52,931 nt of DNA from Prevotella sp. (GTDB taxonomy: Bacteria > Bacteroidota > Bacteroidia > Bacteroidales > Bacteroidaceae): the NCBI GenBank assembly GCA_017960525.1, contig JAGCZA010000125.1:1-52931 (forward strand), given 5' to 3'. Below, one piece after another: positions 32,941 through 39,645 of the stretch. Made by a program: the position numbers and the translations under genes. The notes beneath the pieces are model-generated. The model was not told where the DNA came from. It saw only the letters and a list, made by a program, of their open reading frames with translations, and made no database searches. How positions within the stretch are numbered: position 1 is the first letter of the stretch; the number at the start of each line of letters is the position of its first letter.

Positions 32941-33051
32941 AAAAGTGCAACTCATCACGAGCTGCACTTTCTTTTTACTATTGTCTATAGTAACGCTTAT
33001 GGTTAAGTATTGTAGATTTAAGGTATCGAAAGTTGGATTTTCTTGTTTTGC
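32941..33051 (-). ncRNA. Candidate small RNA between argB and lutC, about 110 nt
   Basis: A full promoter (33057-33086, minus strand) points into this gene-free stretch, which ends at the argB terminator hairpin and has no start codon with an ORF. On the minus strand TTACTAT-loop-ATAGTAA (complement of 32975-32993, 7-bp stem, 5-nt loop) precedes the terminator. If real, the RNA overlaps the argB 3' untranslated region as antisense. Expression is inferred. Confidence 0.4.
32942..32977 (+). terminator. Terminator of argB, possibly used in both directions
   Basis: AAAGTGCA (32942-32949) pairs with TGCACTTT (32963-32970), extended by CTC/GAG around ATCAC. CTTTTTAC follows on the plus strand. On the minus strand it is followed by TCTTG, a weaker tail. 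Confidence 0.75.
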
Positions 33052-33056
33052 ACTTG

Positions 33057-33086
33057 CAAAGATAGTGCTTTCCCCAGAAACTGCAA
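33057..33086 (-). promoter_or_regulatory. Orphan promoter downstream of lutC
   Basis: TTG (complement of 33084-33086), 19 nt, TATCTTTG (complement of 33057-33064). It lies after the lutC stop codon and points away from it, toward argB. Confidence 0.6.
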
Positions 33087-33160
33087 AATAATTATGCAAC
33101 TTTTTTACAGTCAAAGGCGAACTTTTTTGCTGTTTTCGTGCACACAATCCAACCTCTCTC

Positions 33161-33763
33161 CTAATCTGACAACAAAACGACAGTGACACCGCGTGCGGCC
33201 TGTGCACCATAGACCAGTGCCGACTCGATGTCGGCGGTCTTGCTGGGGCCGCTGATGAAGGTGCCGAACTTGTATTGCTGGAAGTATTCCGACGAGGCGG
33301 CGATGCGGTCGTACGCCTCGTGCATATTGTTCACCACGTCGCGCTGGCGGAGCACGATGACCAACTGCTGCGAGGCGAAGCAGACGGTTTTCTCCTTCAT
33401 CTGCTGAGGCACCCAGATGCAGGCGTTCTCAGCCACGCCGATTTTGCCCTCTATCACACCCACGTCCACACGCTCCAACTCCTCTACGGAGCAGTTGTCG
33501 GGGTTCAATTGGGCGTTGACGCCTTGCAGGTTGCTGGCAATGAGTTGGGCATCGGGGTAGGCCTGGCGCACCAAAGCGTTCAGGTCGTCGCCCACACGGG
33601 CCTCAATCAGACGTGCCCCCGCCGTAGTGGTAGTCTTCGTCTTGAACTCGGCCACCGGGTCTCCGTAGGTGATGGGCTTCAACTGTCCCAAATTGGGCAT
33701 ATCGTAGGTTTCGCGCACGTTCTTGCGAAGTGCAGACAGGATATTCTCTCTTGTGTTGCTCAT
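33161..33763 (-). CDS. lutC: LutC, lactate utilisation protein C (LUD domain, 200 aa)
   Basis: The protein has the LUD domain fold: MSNTRENILSALRKNV at the start, a middle VDVGVIEGKIGVAENACIWV and a final KFGTFISGPSKTADIESALVYGAQAARGVTVVLL. This last segment (SGPSKTADIE) is the hallmark of LutC/YkgG. With LutA and LutB it forms the cytoplasmic complex that oxidises L-lactate to pyruvate. It lies 12 bp after lutB at the end of the aldA-lutA-DUF559-lutB-lutC operon. Confidence 0.92.
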   Translation of the reverse strand: MSNTRENILSALRKNVRETYDMPNLGQLKPITYGDPVAEFKTKTTTTAGARLIEARVGDDLNALVRQAYPDAQLIASNLQGVNAQLNPDNCSVEELERVDVGVIEGKIGVAENACIWVPQQMKEKTVCFASQQLVIVLRQRDVVNNMHEAYDRIAASSEYFQQYKFGTFISGPSKTADIESALVYGAQAARGVTVVLLSD

Positions 33764-33775
33764 AGTAGTTTCGTG

Positions 33776-35206
33776 CTAACGTTCATACTTCAATTGCTTG
33801 CTCCAGATCTCATGGAAGGAATGGCTGGGGAACCGCATCATCTTGTGCCCAAACGCCCAGGGGTTCATTGAGTTGTTCTTCAGCGCATCGGGCAGCCAGT
33901 TCACGGCGGGCGACATCCACATAGCGGCCTTGTAGGCGGCGGGCATACCGAAGAGGAAGCCCATACCAGATGACATTGCCTTCTTCATCTTGTCGGCCTT
34001 GCCGAAGGCATCGAGTTGCTGGCGCCAGCGGTACACTTGTGTAGAGAGGTCTACCTTCACGGGACAGACATTGTCGCACGAACAGCAAAGCGAGCAGGCC
34101 GACACGTTATCGCTGTAGACCAGCGGGTCGCGCAGCATACCCAGGTTGATGCCAATGGGGCCGGGGATGAAGTAGGTATAACTGTAACCAGCCGACCGGC
34201 GGTAAACGGGACACGTGTTCATACAGGCACCGCAACGCATACACTTCAGCGTCTGCCAATGTTCCTGGTTGGAGAGGATACTGCTGCGCCCGTTGTCCAC
34301 AAGGATGATGTGCATCTCCCCGCCTGGGCGGGGGCCTCGGAAGTGGCTGGTGTAGACGGTGGTCTCCTGCCCTGTGCCGCAACGGGCCAAGAGGCGCTGG
34401 AACACGCCCATTGCCTTGTAGTTGGGGATGAGTTTCTCAATGCCCATCGACACGATGTGGAGTTTGGGAATAGAGGTCGACATATCAGCGTTGCCCTCGT
34501 TGGTGCACACCACCACATCGCCCGTCTCGGCAATGCCGAAGTTGGCGCCAGTCATACCACAGTCGGCTTCCATAAACTGCTGGCGCAGGTGCATGCGGGC
34601 CACGTAGGTGAGGAACGTGGGGTCGTTGGGGTCGGGCTGTGCAGATTGCGCAGCATACGAGACGGGGGGAGTGTAGGTGGCGGCGATTTCGTCGAAGTTG
34701 GGGATGAGTTTGCGGAAAGTGTTGCCGATGTCCTCGCGATGCACGTGGAGGGCAGGCATAACGATATGACTTGGCGCCAACTTCATCATTTGCAGGATGC
34801 GCTCGCCCAGGTCGGTCTCCACCACGTTGATGCCTTTCTGCTCCAGATGCTTGTTCAGGTGGCACTCCTCGGTGAGCATACTCTTGCTCTTCACGACCTT
34901 CTTCACGCCGTGCTGCTGCAGGATATCGTAGACAATCTGATTGTACTCTGCGGCATCCTTCGCCCAATGGACTTGGACGCCGTTGTTGGTGGCCGCCTGC
35001 TCGAACTGCTCCAGGTAGTCGGCCAGATGGGTCACCGTGTGTTTCTTTATCTGACTGGCGGCCTCGCGCAAGTCTTCCCACTCAGGCAGTGCCTTCGCCA
35101 TACGGTCACGTTTCTCGCGCACGCCAAAAAACGTTTTGTCGTGGCGTTCCACCACCTCCGGCCTCAGTTGATAAACCTCCGCCGCTTTAGCATGTAATGT
35201 ACTCAT
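33776..35206 (-). CDS. lutB: LutB, iron-sulfur subunit of the lactate oxidation complex (476 aa)
   Basis: An N-terminal LUD domain (about 60-290; VKSKSMLTEECHLNKHLEQ, GMTGANFGIAETGDVVVCTN) precedes two [4Fe-4S] binding motifs: CMRCGACMNTCPVYR and CSLCCSCDNVCPVKVD. A C-terminal helical domain (DUF3390-like, with FGKADKMKKAMSSGMGFLFG) ends the protein. It passes electrons from lactate inside the LutABC complex. The start ATG at 35206 has AAAGAAAG before it and lies only 9 bp from the inverted repeat of the DUF559 insertion. Confidence 0.93.
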   Translation of the reverse strand: MSTLHAKAAEVYQLRPEVVERHDKTFFGVREKRDRMAKALPEWEDLREAASQIKKHTVTHLADYLEQFEQAATNNGVQVHWAKDAAEYNQIVYDILQQHGVKKVVKSKSMLTEECHLNKHLEQKGINVVETDLGERILQMMKLAPSHIVMPALHVHREDIGNTFRKLIPNFDEIAATYTPPVSYAAQSAQPDPNDPTFLTYVARMHLRQQFMEADCGMTGANFGIAETGDVVVCTNEGNADMSTSIPKLHIVSMGIEKLIPNYKAMGVFQRLLARCGTGQETTVYTSHFRGPRPGGEMHIILVDNGRSSILSNQEHWQTLKCMRCGACMNTCPVYRRSAGYSYTYFIPGPIGINLGMLRDPLVYSDNVSACSLCCSCDNVCPVKVDLSTQVYRWRQQLDAFGKADKMKKAMSSGMGFLFGMPAAYKAAMWMSPAVNWLPDALKNNSMNPWAFGHKMMRFPSHSFHEIWSKQLKYER

Positions 35207-35215
35207 CTTTCTTTT

Positions 35216-35250
35216 TTAGCCCCCTAAGTTAGGGGGTTGGGGGTCTGAAC
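35216..35250. repeat. Left 35-bp inverted repeat of the DUF559 unit
   Basis: It includes the last seven codons and stop (TAG) of the DUF559 gene, read on the minus strand as TPNPLT-stop. It contains CCCCCTAAGTTAGGGGG. Confidence 0.9.
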
Positions 35251-35616
35251 GACCTCAGTTAATAATGTTATATACTCCCTAATTCTTTCTATCACACCTT
35301 CTAAATTACCCTCGACCTCGTCGTTCTTGAATCTCATAACACTTATTCTGTTCTGATTTAGAAACATTGTTCTTTCTTCATCCTTTTGACGGGCTTCCAA
35401 AGAATCGTGAACGGAACCGTCTAATTCAATGCACAAGCGTAATGAAGGGCAATAGAAGTCAAGGACATAGGGGCCAAACCCGTGTTGTTGCCGGAATCTA
35501 TAACCATCTAATTGCTTACCTCTGAGATGTTTCCAAAGCATTCGTTCTGTCGGCGTTTCAGAACGTCGAAGCAGTTGTCTGAATTCTTTAGTTACTGGAT
35601 GGTTAGAATAGTTCAT
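35224..35616 (-). CDS. DUF559 (Vsr-fold) endonuclease-like protein (130 aa)
   Basis: The protein shows the complete DUF559 pattern: TPTERMLWKHLRGKQLDGYRF, then RQQHGFGPYVLDFYCPSLRL with the catalytic aspartate, CIELDGSVHDSLEARQKDEER with the ExD pair, and ISVMRFKNDEVEGNLEGVIERI at the end. The fold is PD-(D/E)xK like the Vsr mismatch endonuclease; nicking or cutting DNA is inferred. Its C-terminus, QTPNPLT, is encoded by the flanking inverted repeat. It is codirectional with the lut genes and inserted in their operon. Homologues with similar Pro-rich ends occur in other bacteria as I remember, but this is unverified. It may be the activity that moves or keeps the unit. Confidence 0.88.
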   Translation of the reverse strand: MNYSNHPVTKEFRQLLRRSETPTERMLWKHLRGKQLDGYRFRQQHGFGPYVLDFYCPSLRLCIELDGSVHDSLEARQKDEERTMFLNQNRISVMRFKNDEVEGNLEGVIERIREYITLLTEVVQTPNPLT

Positions 35617-35632
35617 TATACAACTTTGGTTT

Positions 35633-35667
35633 GTTCAGACCCCCAACCCCCTAACTTAGGGGGCTAA
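35633..35667. repeat. Right 35-bp inverted repeat of the DUF559 unit
   Basis: Exact reverse complement of 35216-35250. It encodes the last residues of LutA (LAP) and its TAA stop. Confidence 0.9.
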
Positions 35668-36384
35668 GATTTGTGCAATATGGATGAAGCGGATGGGCAA
35701 GTGCTCCTTCTCGGCGATGCCCTGCATGTGCATGAGGCAGGAGGAATCGGGGCCTGTGACGTACTCGGCGCCGGTGGCGATGTGGCGTTTCACCTTGTCG
35801 ATGCCCATACAGCGGCTGACGGCCTGCTCCTCGACGGCGAACATACCGCCGAAGCCGCAACACTCGTCGGGACGCTCAGGCTCGACCACTTCGATGCCTT
35901 CGACCAGGTTCAGAAGGTCTATCACCTTATTATATTTAGGGATGTTGCGCTCCGAAGGCGACGACAGGCCCAGTTCGCGCACGCCGTGGCACGAGTTGTG
36001 TACGCTCACCTTGTGGGGGAAGCGGGCGGGCAGCGACGTCACTTTGACGACATCGTGCAGGAACTCCACGAGGTCCATCGTCTTTCCGGCGGCCTCGCAC
36101 TGGTGACCCTTCAGCATATTCGGGTGGAAGCAGCGCACGTATGCGGCGCAACTGGCCGACGGGGCGACCACATAGTCGTAATTGCGGAAGAGCAGGTCGA
36201 ACTTATGTGCCAGCGGGATGGCCTTCACCTCGAAGCCGGCGTTGCCCATAGGCTGGCCGCAGCAGGTCTGCTCCTCGGGGTAGTAGACATCGAGGCCGAG
36301 GCTCTTCAGCAGTTTAAATGTCGACACGCCCACCTCAGGGTAGAGCGCGTCGACATAACAGGGGATGAATAGTCCGATTTTCAT
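35656..36384 (-). CDS. lutA: LutA, cysteine-rich CCG-domain subunit of the lactate oxidation complex (242 aa)
   Basis: I start at ATG 36384 (MKIGLFIPCYVDALYPEVG), 1 bp after the aldA stop; the longer frame runs into aldA. Two CCG domains are visible: EEQTCCGQPMGN, with APSASCAAYVR, and NSCHGVREL with DECCGFGGMFAVEE and GPDSSCLMHMQG. These cysteines bind iron-sulfur clusters. It acts with LutB and LutC. The final codons (ILAP, stop) come from the inverted repeat of the DUF559 unit, so the original C-terminus was probably replaced by a few residues. Confidence 0.92.
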   Translation of the reverse strand: MKIGLFIPCYVDALYPEVGVSTFKLLKSLGLDVYYPEEQTCCGQPMGNAGFEVKAIPLAHKFDLLFRNYDYVVAPSASCAAYVRCFHPNMLKGHQCEAAGKTMDLVEFLHDVVKVTSLPARFPHKVSVHNSCHGVRELGLSSPSERNIPKYNKVIDLLNLVEGIEVVEPERPDECCGFGGMFAVEEQAVSRCMGIDKVKRHIATGAEYVTGPDSSCLMHMQGIAEKEHLPIRFIHIAQILAP

Positions 36385-36385
36385 A

Positions 36386-37822
36386 TTACTCCCAAGTGTC
36401 CAGATAAGTGACGTGGGTGACGAGGTACTCGTCGACGCCGTGCTTGCCGTCGGCACCGCCGATGCCGCTCTTCTTCATACCGGCGTGGAAGCCCTGGATG
36501 GCCTCGAAGTGCTCGCGGTTGACGTAGGTCTCGCCGAACTCCAGTTCGCGGCAGGCCTTCACGGCGGTGTTCAGGTCGTTGGTGAAGATGCTGCTGGCCA
36601 AACCGTACTCGCAGTCGTTGGCATAGCCGATGGCCTGGTCGAGGGTGTCGAACTCGATGAGCGGGATGACGGGGCCGAAGGTCTCCTCGTGGATGATGTC
36701 CATTTCCTGACGGCAGTCGTCGAGCACGGTGGCGGCGTAGAAGTAGCCTTTCTCCCCTACCCTATGGCCACCGCAGAGCAACTTGGCACCCTGCTTGATG
36801 GCGCGCTCCACCTTCTCGGTGACGCTCTCCAAGGCACGCTGCTCCACCAGCGGACCCATATCGACGCTCTCGTCGGCGCAGGGGTCGCCCACCTTCACGG
36901 CCTTCATCTTTTCGACCAGAATCTTTGTGAACTCGGCCTTGACCTCCTTCTGCACATAGACGCGCTCGGCGTTGTTGCAAATCTGGCCGTTGTTGCCGAT
37001 GCGGCTGTCCACAATCCACTGGGCAGCCTTCTCCAGATCGGCATCCTTCATCACGATTGCGGGAGCCTTGCCGCCCAATTCGAGCGACACCTTGGTGATG
37101 TTCTTCGAGGCGGCAGCCATAATGCTCTCGCCAGCGGCGACAGAACCCGTCACAGAGACGATGTCAATCTTCGGACTTCCTGCCATTTCGTTGCCGATGA
37201 CGCTACCCTTACCCGTCACAATGTTGATGACACCTGCGGGCAGGCCAATCTCGTCGACCACCTTGGCGAACTCGGTGCAGTTCTCCGGCGTGAGTTGCGA
37301 GGGCTTGATGACGATGGTACAGCCGGCGATGAGGGCAGCACCGGCCTTGCGGGCAATAAGGAAGAACGGGAAGTTCCAGGGCAGGATGCCGGCGACGACG
37401 CCAATGGGCTTCTTCGTCAGCAGGATGGTCTCGTTGGGGCGGTCGCTGGGAATGATTTCTCCCTCGATATGGCGGGCAAACGATGCCATATATTCAAAGT
37501 AGGCGATGGTGGCGCCGACCTCGATGCTGGCCCACGTGCGAGTCTTTCCCTGTTCGCGCATAATGATTTCGGTGAACTCCTTCTCACGCTTCTTGATGCC
37601 GTCGGCAATCTTCAGCAGATAGCCGGCACGCTCAATGGCGGGCTTCTTTGCCCAGGCCTTCTGGGCGGCACGTGCGGCATCGAGGGCGCGGTTCACATCC
37701 TCTATGGCACCTTCGGGCTGGCGGGAAATCACTTCCTCTGTGGAGGGGTTCAACACATTAATCCACTGGCCGTTTGAACTGGCGCAAAACTGGCCGTTAA
37801 TGTACATCTGTAAGTCTTTCAT
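36386..37822 (-). CDS. aldA: Aldehyde dehydrogenase, lactaldehyde/glycolaldehyde type (478 aa)
   Basis: An NAD-dependent aldehyde dehydrogenase. Motifs: GVVAGILPWNFPFFLIARK (cofactor and oxyanion Asn), VSVTGSVAAGESIM, the general-base Glu in VSLELGGKAPAIVM and the nucleophile Cys in NNGQICNNAERVYV. FGPVIPLIEFDTLDQAI and the last FHAGMKKSGIGGADGKHGVDEYL are typical of the lactaldehyde dehydrogenase AldA group. It directly precedes lutABC (1-bp gap to lutA), which would take L-lactaldehyde to L-lactate and then to pyruvate. L-lactaldehyde is the product of fucose and rhamnose aldolases, which are not in the window. Substrate is inferred from context. Confidence 0.87.
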   Translation of the reverse strand: MKDLQMYINGQFCASSNGQWINVLNPSTEEVISRQPEGAIEDVNRALDAARAAQKAWAKKPAIERAGYLLKIADGIKKREKEFTEIIMREQGKTRTWASIEVGATIAYFEYMASFARHIEGEIIPSDRPNETILLTKKPIGVVAGILPWNFPFFLIARKAGAALIAGCTIVIKPSQLTPENCTEFAKVVDEIGLPAGVINIVTGKGSVIGNEMAGSPKIDIVSVTGSVAAGESIMAAASKNITKVSLELGGKAPAIVMKDADLEKAAQWIVDSRIGNNGQICNNAERVYVQKEVKAEFTKILVEKMKAVKVGDPCADESVDMGPLVEQRALESVTEKVERAIKQGAKLLCGGHRVGEKGYFYAATVLDDCRQEMDIIHEETFGPVIPLIEFDTLDQAIGYANDCEYGLASSIFTNDLNTAVKACRELEFGETYVNREHFEAIQGFHAGMKKSGIGGADGKHGVDEYLVTHVTYLDTWE

Positions 37823-37863
37823 ACGTGTATTGGTTTTTAGTTAGTTGGTTAGAAAACTGCCCA

Positions 37864-37893
37864 CAAAGATACGAAAAGAAATTGAAATGCCAA
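37864..37893 (-). promoter_or_regulatory. Promoter of the aldA-lutABC operon
   Basis: On the minus strand TTG (complement of 37891-37893), 19 nt, TATCTTTG (complement of 37864-37871). Predicted leader about 36 nt, with a CTAACCAACTAACTAA run before the ATG. Confidence 0.75.
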
Positions 37894-37964
37894 TACATTT
37901 GTCGATTTTTTTGATAAATTAATAAATGAATCCAAACTGAAAGAATGGATTGACATTCCAAAAA

Positions 37965-38052
37965 GTTAAATCAATGACAATGATTTAACGTTCAATGTCA
38001 TTGATTTAATGTTCAATGTCGCTGTTTTAACGTTCAATGCCATTGATTTAAC
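37965..38052. repeat. Tandem array of 21-bp units (motif C) between divergent promoters
   Basis: Three 21-bp units start at 37981, 38002 and 38023, with a fourth partial one at 38044. The consensus is TGATTTAACGTTCAATGTCA followed by T. Each junction makes the palindrome TCAATG-N-CATTGA. An inverted copy, GTTAAATCA (37965-37973), faces the first TGATTTAAC (37981-37989). It lies between the promoters of aldA (minus) and the double esterase gene (plus). The remaining stretch 37823-38182 is leader and promoter sequence with no gene. Confidence 0.9.
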
Positions 38053-38120
38053 TTTGCCTCCGGCCGTCCATCCGCTTTGGTCGGAGCAAACGGGCCATCA
38101 CATTATTTCAAACCATATAT

Positions 38121-38151
38121 TTGGTTAGTTCAAATCATTTTATTACCTTTG
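38121..38151 (+). promoter_or_regulatory. Promoter of the double esterase-GH95 genes
   Basis: TTG at 38121-38123, 20 nt spacer, TACCTTTG at 38144-38151. Leader about 25 nt to ATG 38183. Confidence 0.75.
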
Positions 38152-38182
38152 CATCCGAAAACCATATAACTAAATAAAGACA

Positions 38183-39625
38183 ATGAAACGACTAACTACA
38201 CTTGCCGCTCTGCTGGCAGCATTGACCGCAGTGGCACAGACATCCAGGAAATTCACAGTAAACATCACGCCCGACGGCAAGGCCAATATGGTGGCCTATC
38301 TGCCGGAGAAGCCCACCGGCCGCGCCATCGTCGACTGTCCGGGCGGCGGCTACGTCCACCTGGCCATCCAGCACGAGGGCCACGACTGGGCCGAATGGTT
38401 CAACCGTCAGGGCATCGCCTTCTTCGTGCTCACCTATCGTATGCCGCAGGGCGACCGCACCATCCCGATGGGCGACGCACAACAGGCCATACGCACCGTG
38501 CGCGACTCGGCCAGCGTCTGGGGCATCAACCCCTACGACGTGGGCATTATGGGATTCTCCGCCGGCGGCCACCTGGCTTCGACGGTCTCCACACATAGCG
38601 AGTTCGACTGCCGCCCCAACTTCTCCATCCTGTTCTATCCCGTCATTTCGATGAACGAGCGCGAGAGTCACCAAGGCTCGTGCGAGAATTTCCTTGGCAA
38701 GGAGGGCGTGAAGGACGAGAAACTCGTCAAGGAGTTCTCAAACCAGAACGCCGTGCGCAGCCACCTCACCCCACCGGCCATCATCCTCACCGCTACCGAT
38801 GACGGTGCCGTGCCCGTGGTGACCAATGCCATTTCCTACTACACGGCTATGCGCCGCGCCGGCAATTTCTGCTCGCTCTATGTCTATCCCTCTGGCGGCC
38901 ACGGCTTTGGCTTCCGCGACAGTTGGCCCTATCACGACCAGATGCTCAACGACCTGCAGATGTGGCTCAAGTCGGTCAAGTCACCGCGTCAGGACGCCCT
39001 CCGCGTGGCCTGCATCGGCAACAGCATCACCCACGGTTCGGGCATCGATATGCAGGAGCAGCGCGGCTATCCCGCCCAGTTGCAGAAACTCTTAGGCAAC
39101 GGCTACCACGTGCGCAACTTCGGCGTGGGCGGACGGACGATGCTGCAAAAGGGCGACCACCCCTATATGATTGAGCAGGCCTGGCGCGACGCACAGGCTT
39201 TCCGCCCCGACATCGTCGTCATCAAACTGGGCACCAACGACTCCAAGGACTACAACTGGAACGCCCACAAGCAGGACTTCGAAGCCGATATGCAGGCGAT
39301 GATTGACACGCTGAAGCCGCTCACGCCCGTCCTCAACAAGAAAGGACGCCCGACAAAGAAGATGCAGCGGGCAGAAAAACCGCAAATCTTCCTCTGCTCG
39401 CCCATCAAGGCCTTCCGCGACAAGTGGGGCATCACCGACTCGGTCATCGTCAATGAGGTCATCCCCGCCATCCAGCGCGTGGCCGCAAAGAACAACCTCC
39501 AGTTCATCGACCTCCACCCCGTCGTCACCGACCGTGCCGATATGACTTCCGATATGATTCACCCCAACGAAAAGGGTGCCGCCAAAATGGCAAAGGCCAT
39601 TGGGAAAGTGATAAGTGAAAAGTGA
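38183..39625 (+). CDS. Exported double esterase: alpha/beta-hydrolase plus SGNH/GDSL domain (480 aa)
   Basis: A signal peptide ([19 protein letters not shown]) precedes a feruloyl/acetyl-esterase-like alpha/beta hydrolase (about 30-265). Its oxyanion segment is [10 protein letters not shown], the nucleophile is in [14 protein letters not shown], the aspartate in [10 protein letters not shown] and the histidine in YPSGGHGFG. An SGNH hydrolase domain follows (about 275-480): [13 protein letters not shown] (nucleophile Ser), [17 protein letters not shown] and a catalytic DMIHPNEKG. Both active sites look complete. Two esterases in one exported chain suggest removal of several ester types (acetyl, feruloyl) from one polysaccharide. 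The GH95 start lies within or just after its 3' end, so translation is coupled. Confidence 0.85.
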   Translation: MKRLTTLAALLAALTAVAQTSRKFTVNITPDGKANMVAYLPEKPTGRAIVDCPGGGYVHLAIQHEGHDWAEWFNRQGIAFFVLTYRMPQGDRTIPMGDAQQAIRTVRDSASVWGINPYDVGIMGFSAGGHLASTVSTHSEFDCRPNFSILFYPVISMNERESHQGSCENFLGKEGVKDEKLVKEFSNQNAVRSHLTPPAIILTATDDGAVPVVTNAISYYTAMRRAGNFCSLYVYPSGGHGFGFRDSWPYHDQMLNDLQMWLKSVKSPRQDALRVACIGNSITHGSGIDMQEQRGYPAQLQKLLGNGYHVRNFGVGGRTMLQKGDHPYMIEQAWRDAQAFRPDIVVIKLGTNDSKDYNWNAHKQDFEADMQAMIDTLKPLTPVLNKKGRPTKKMQRAEKPQIFLCSPIKAFRDKWGITDSVIVNEVIPAIQRVAAKNNLQFIDLHPVVTDRADMTSDMIHPNEKGAAKMAKAIGKVISEK

Positions 39626-39645
39626 TAAGCGAAAGGTGAAAAAGT
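39606..39645. repeat. AAGTGA-type short repeat at the esterase/GH95 junction
   Basis: Imperfect copies of AAGTGATA/AAGTGAAA (period about 8 bp) span the esterase stop and the GH95 start, creating several in-frame GTG codons and making the exact GH95 start uncertain. Confidence 0.6.

Larger units (their letters stand above)
35216..35667. mobile_element. 452-bp unit: DUF559 gene between perfect 35-bp inverted repeats
   Basis: The segments 35216-35250 and 35633-35667 are exact reverse complements over 35 bp. Each holds an inner palindrome, CCCCCTAA-G-TTAGGGGG, followed by a TTGGGGGTCTGAAC-type arm. The only gene between them is the DUF559 endonuclease gene. lutA and lutB are normally adjacent; here this unit lies exactly between them, supplying the lutA stop codon on one side and the endonuclease stop codon on the other. 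No transposase is present. I infer a mobile or once-mobile unit; I see no direct target repeat. Confidence 0.7.

Noticed and set aside
34016-35197. Long plus-strand frames antisense to lutB (393 codons) and aldA (470 codons, 36365-37777)
   Set aside because: Both mirror well-defined enzymes and have shadow-type composition.
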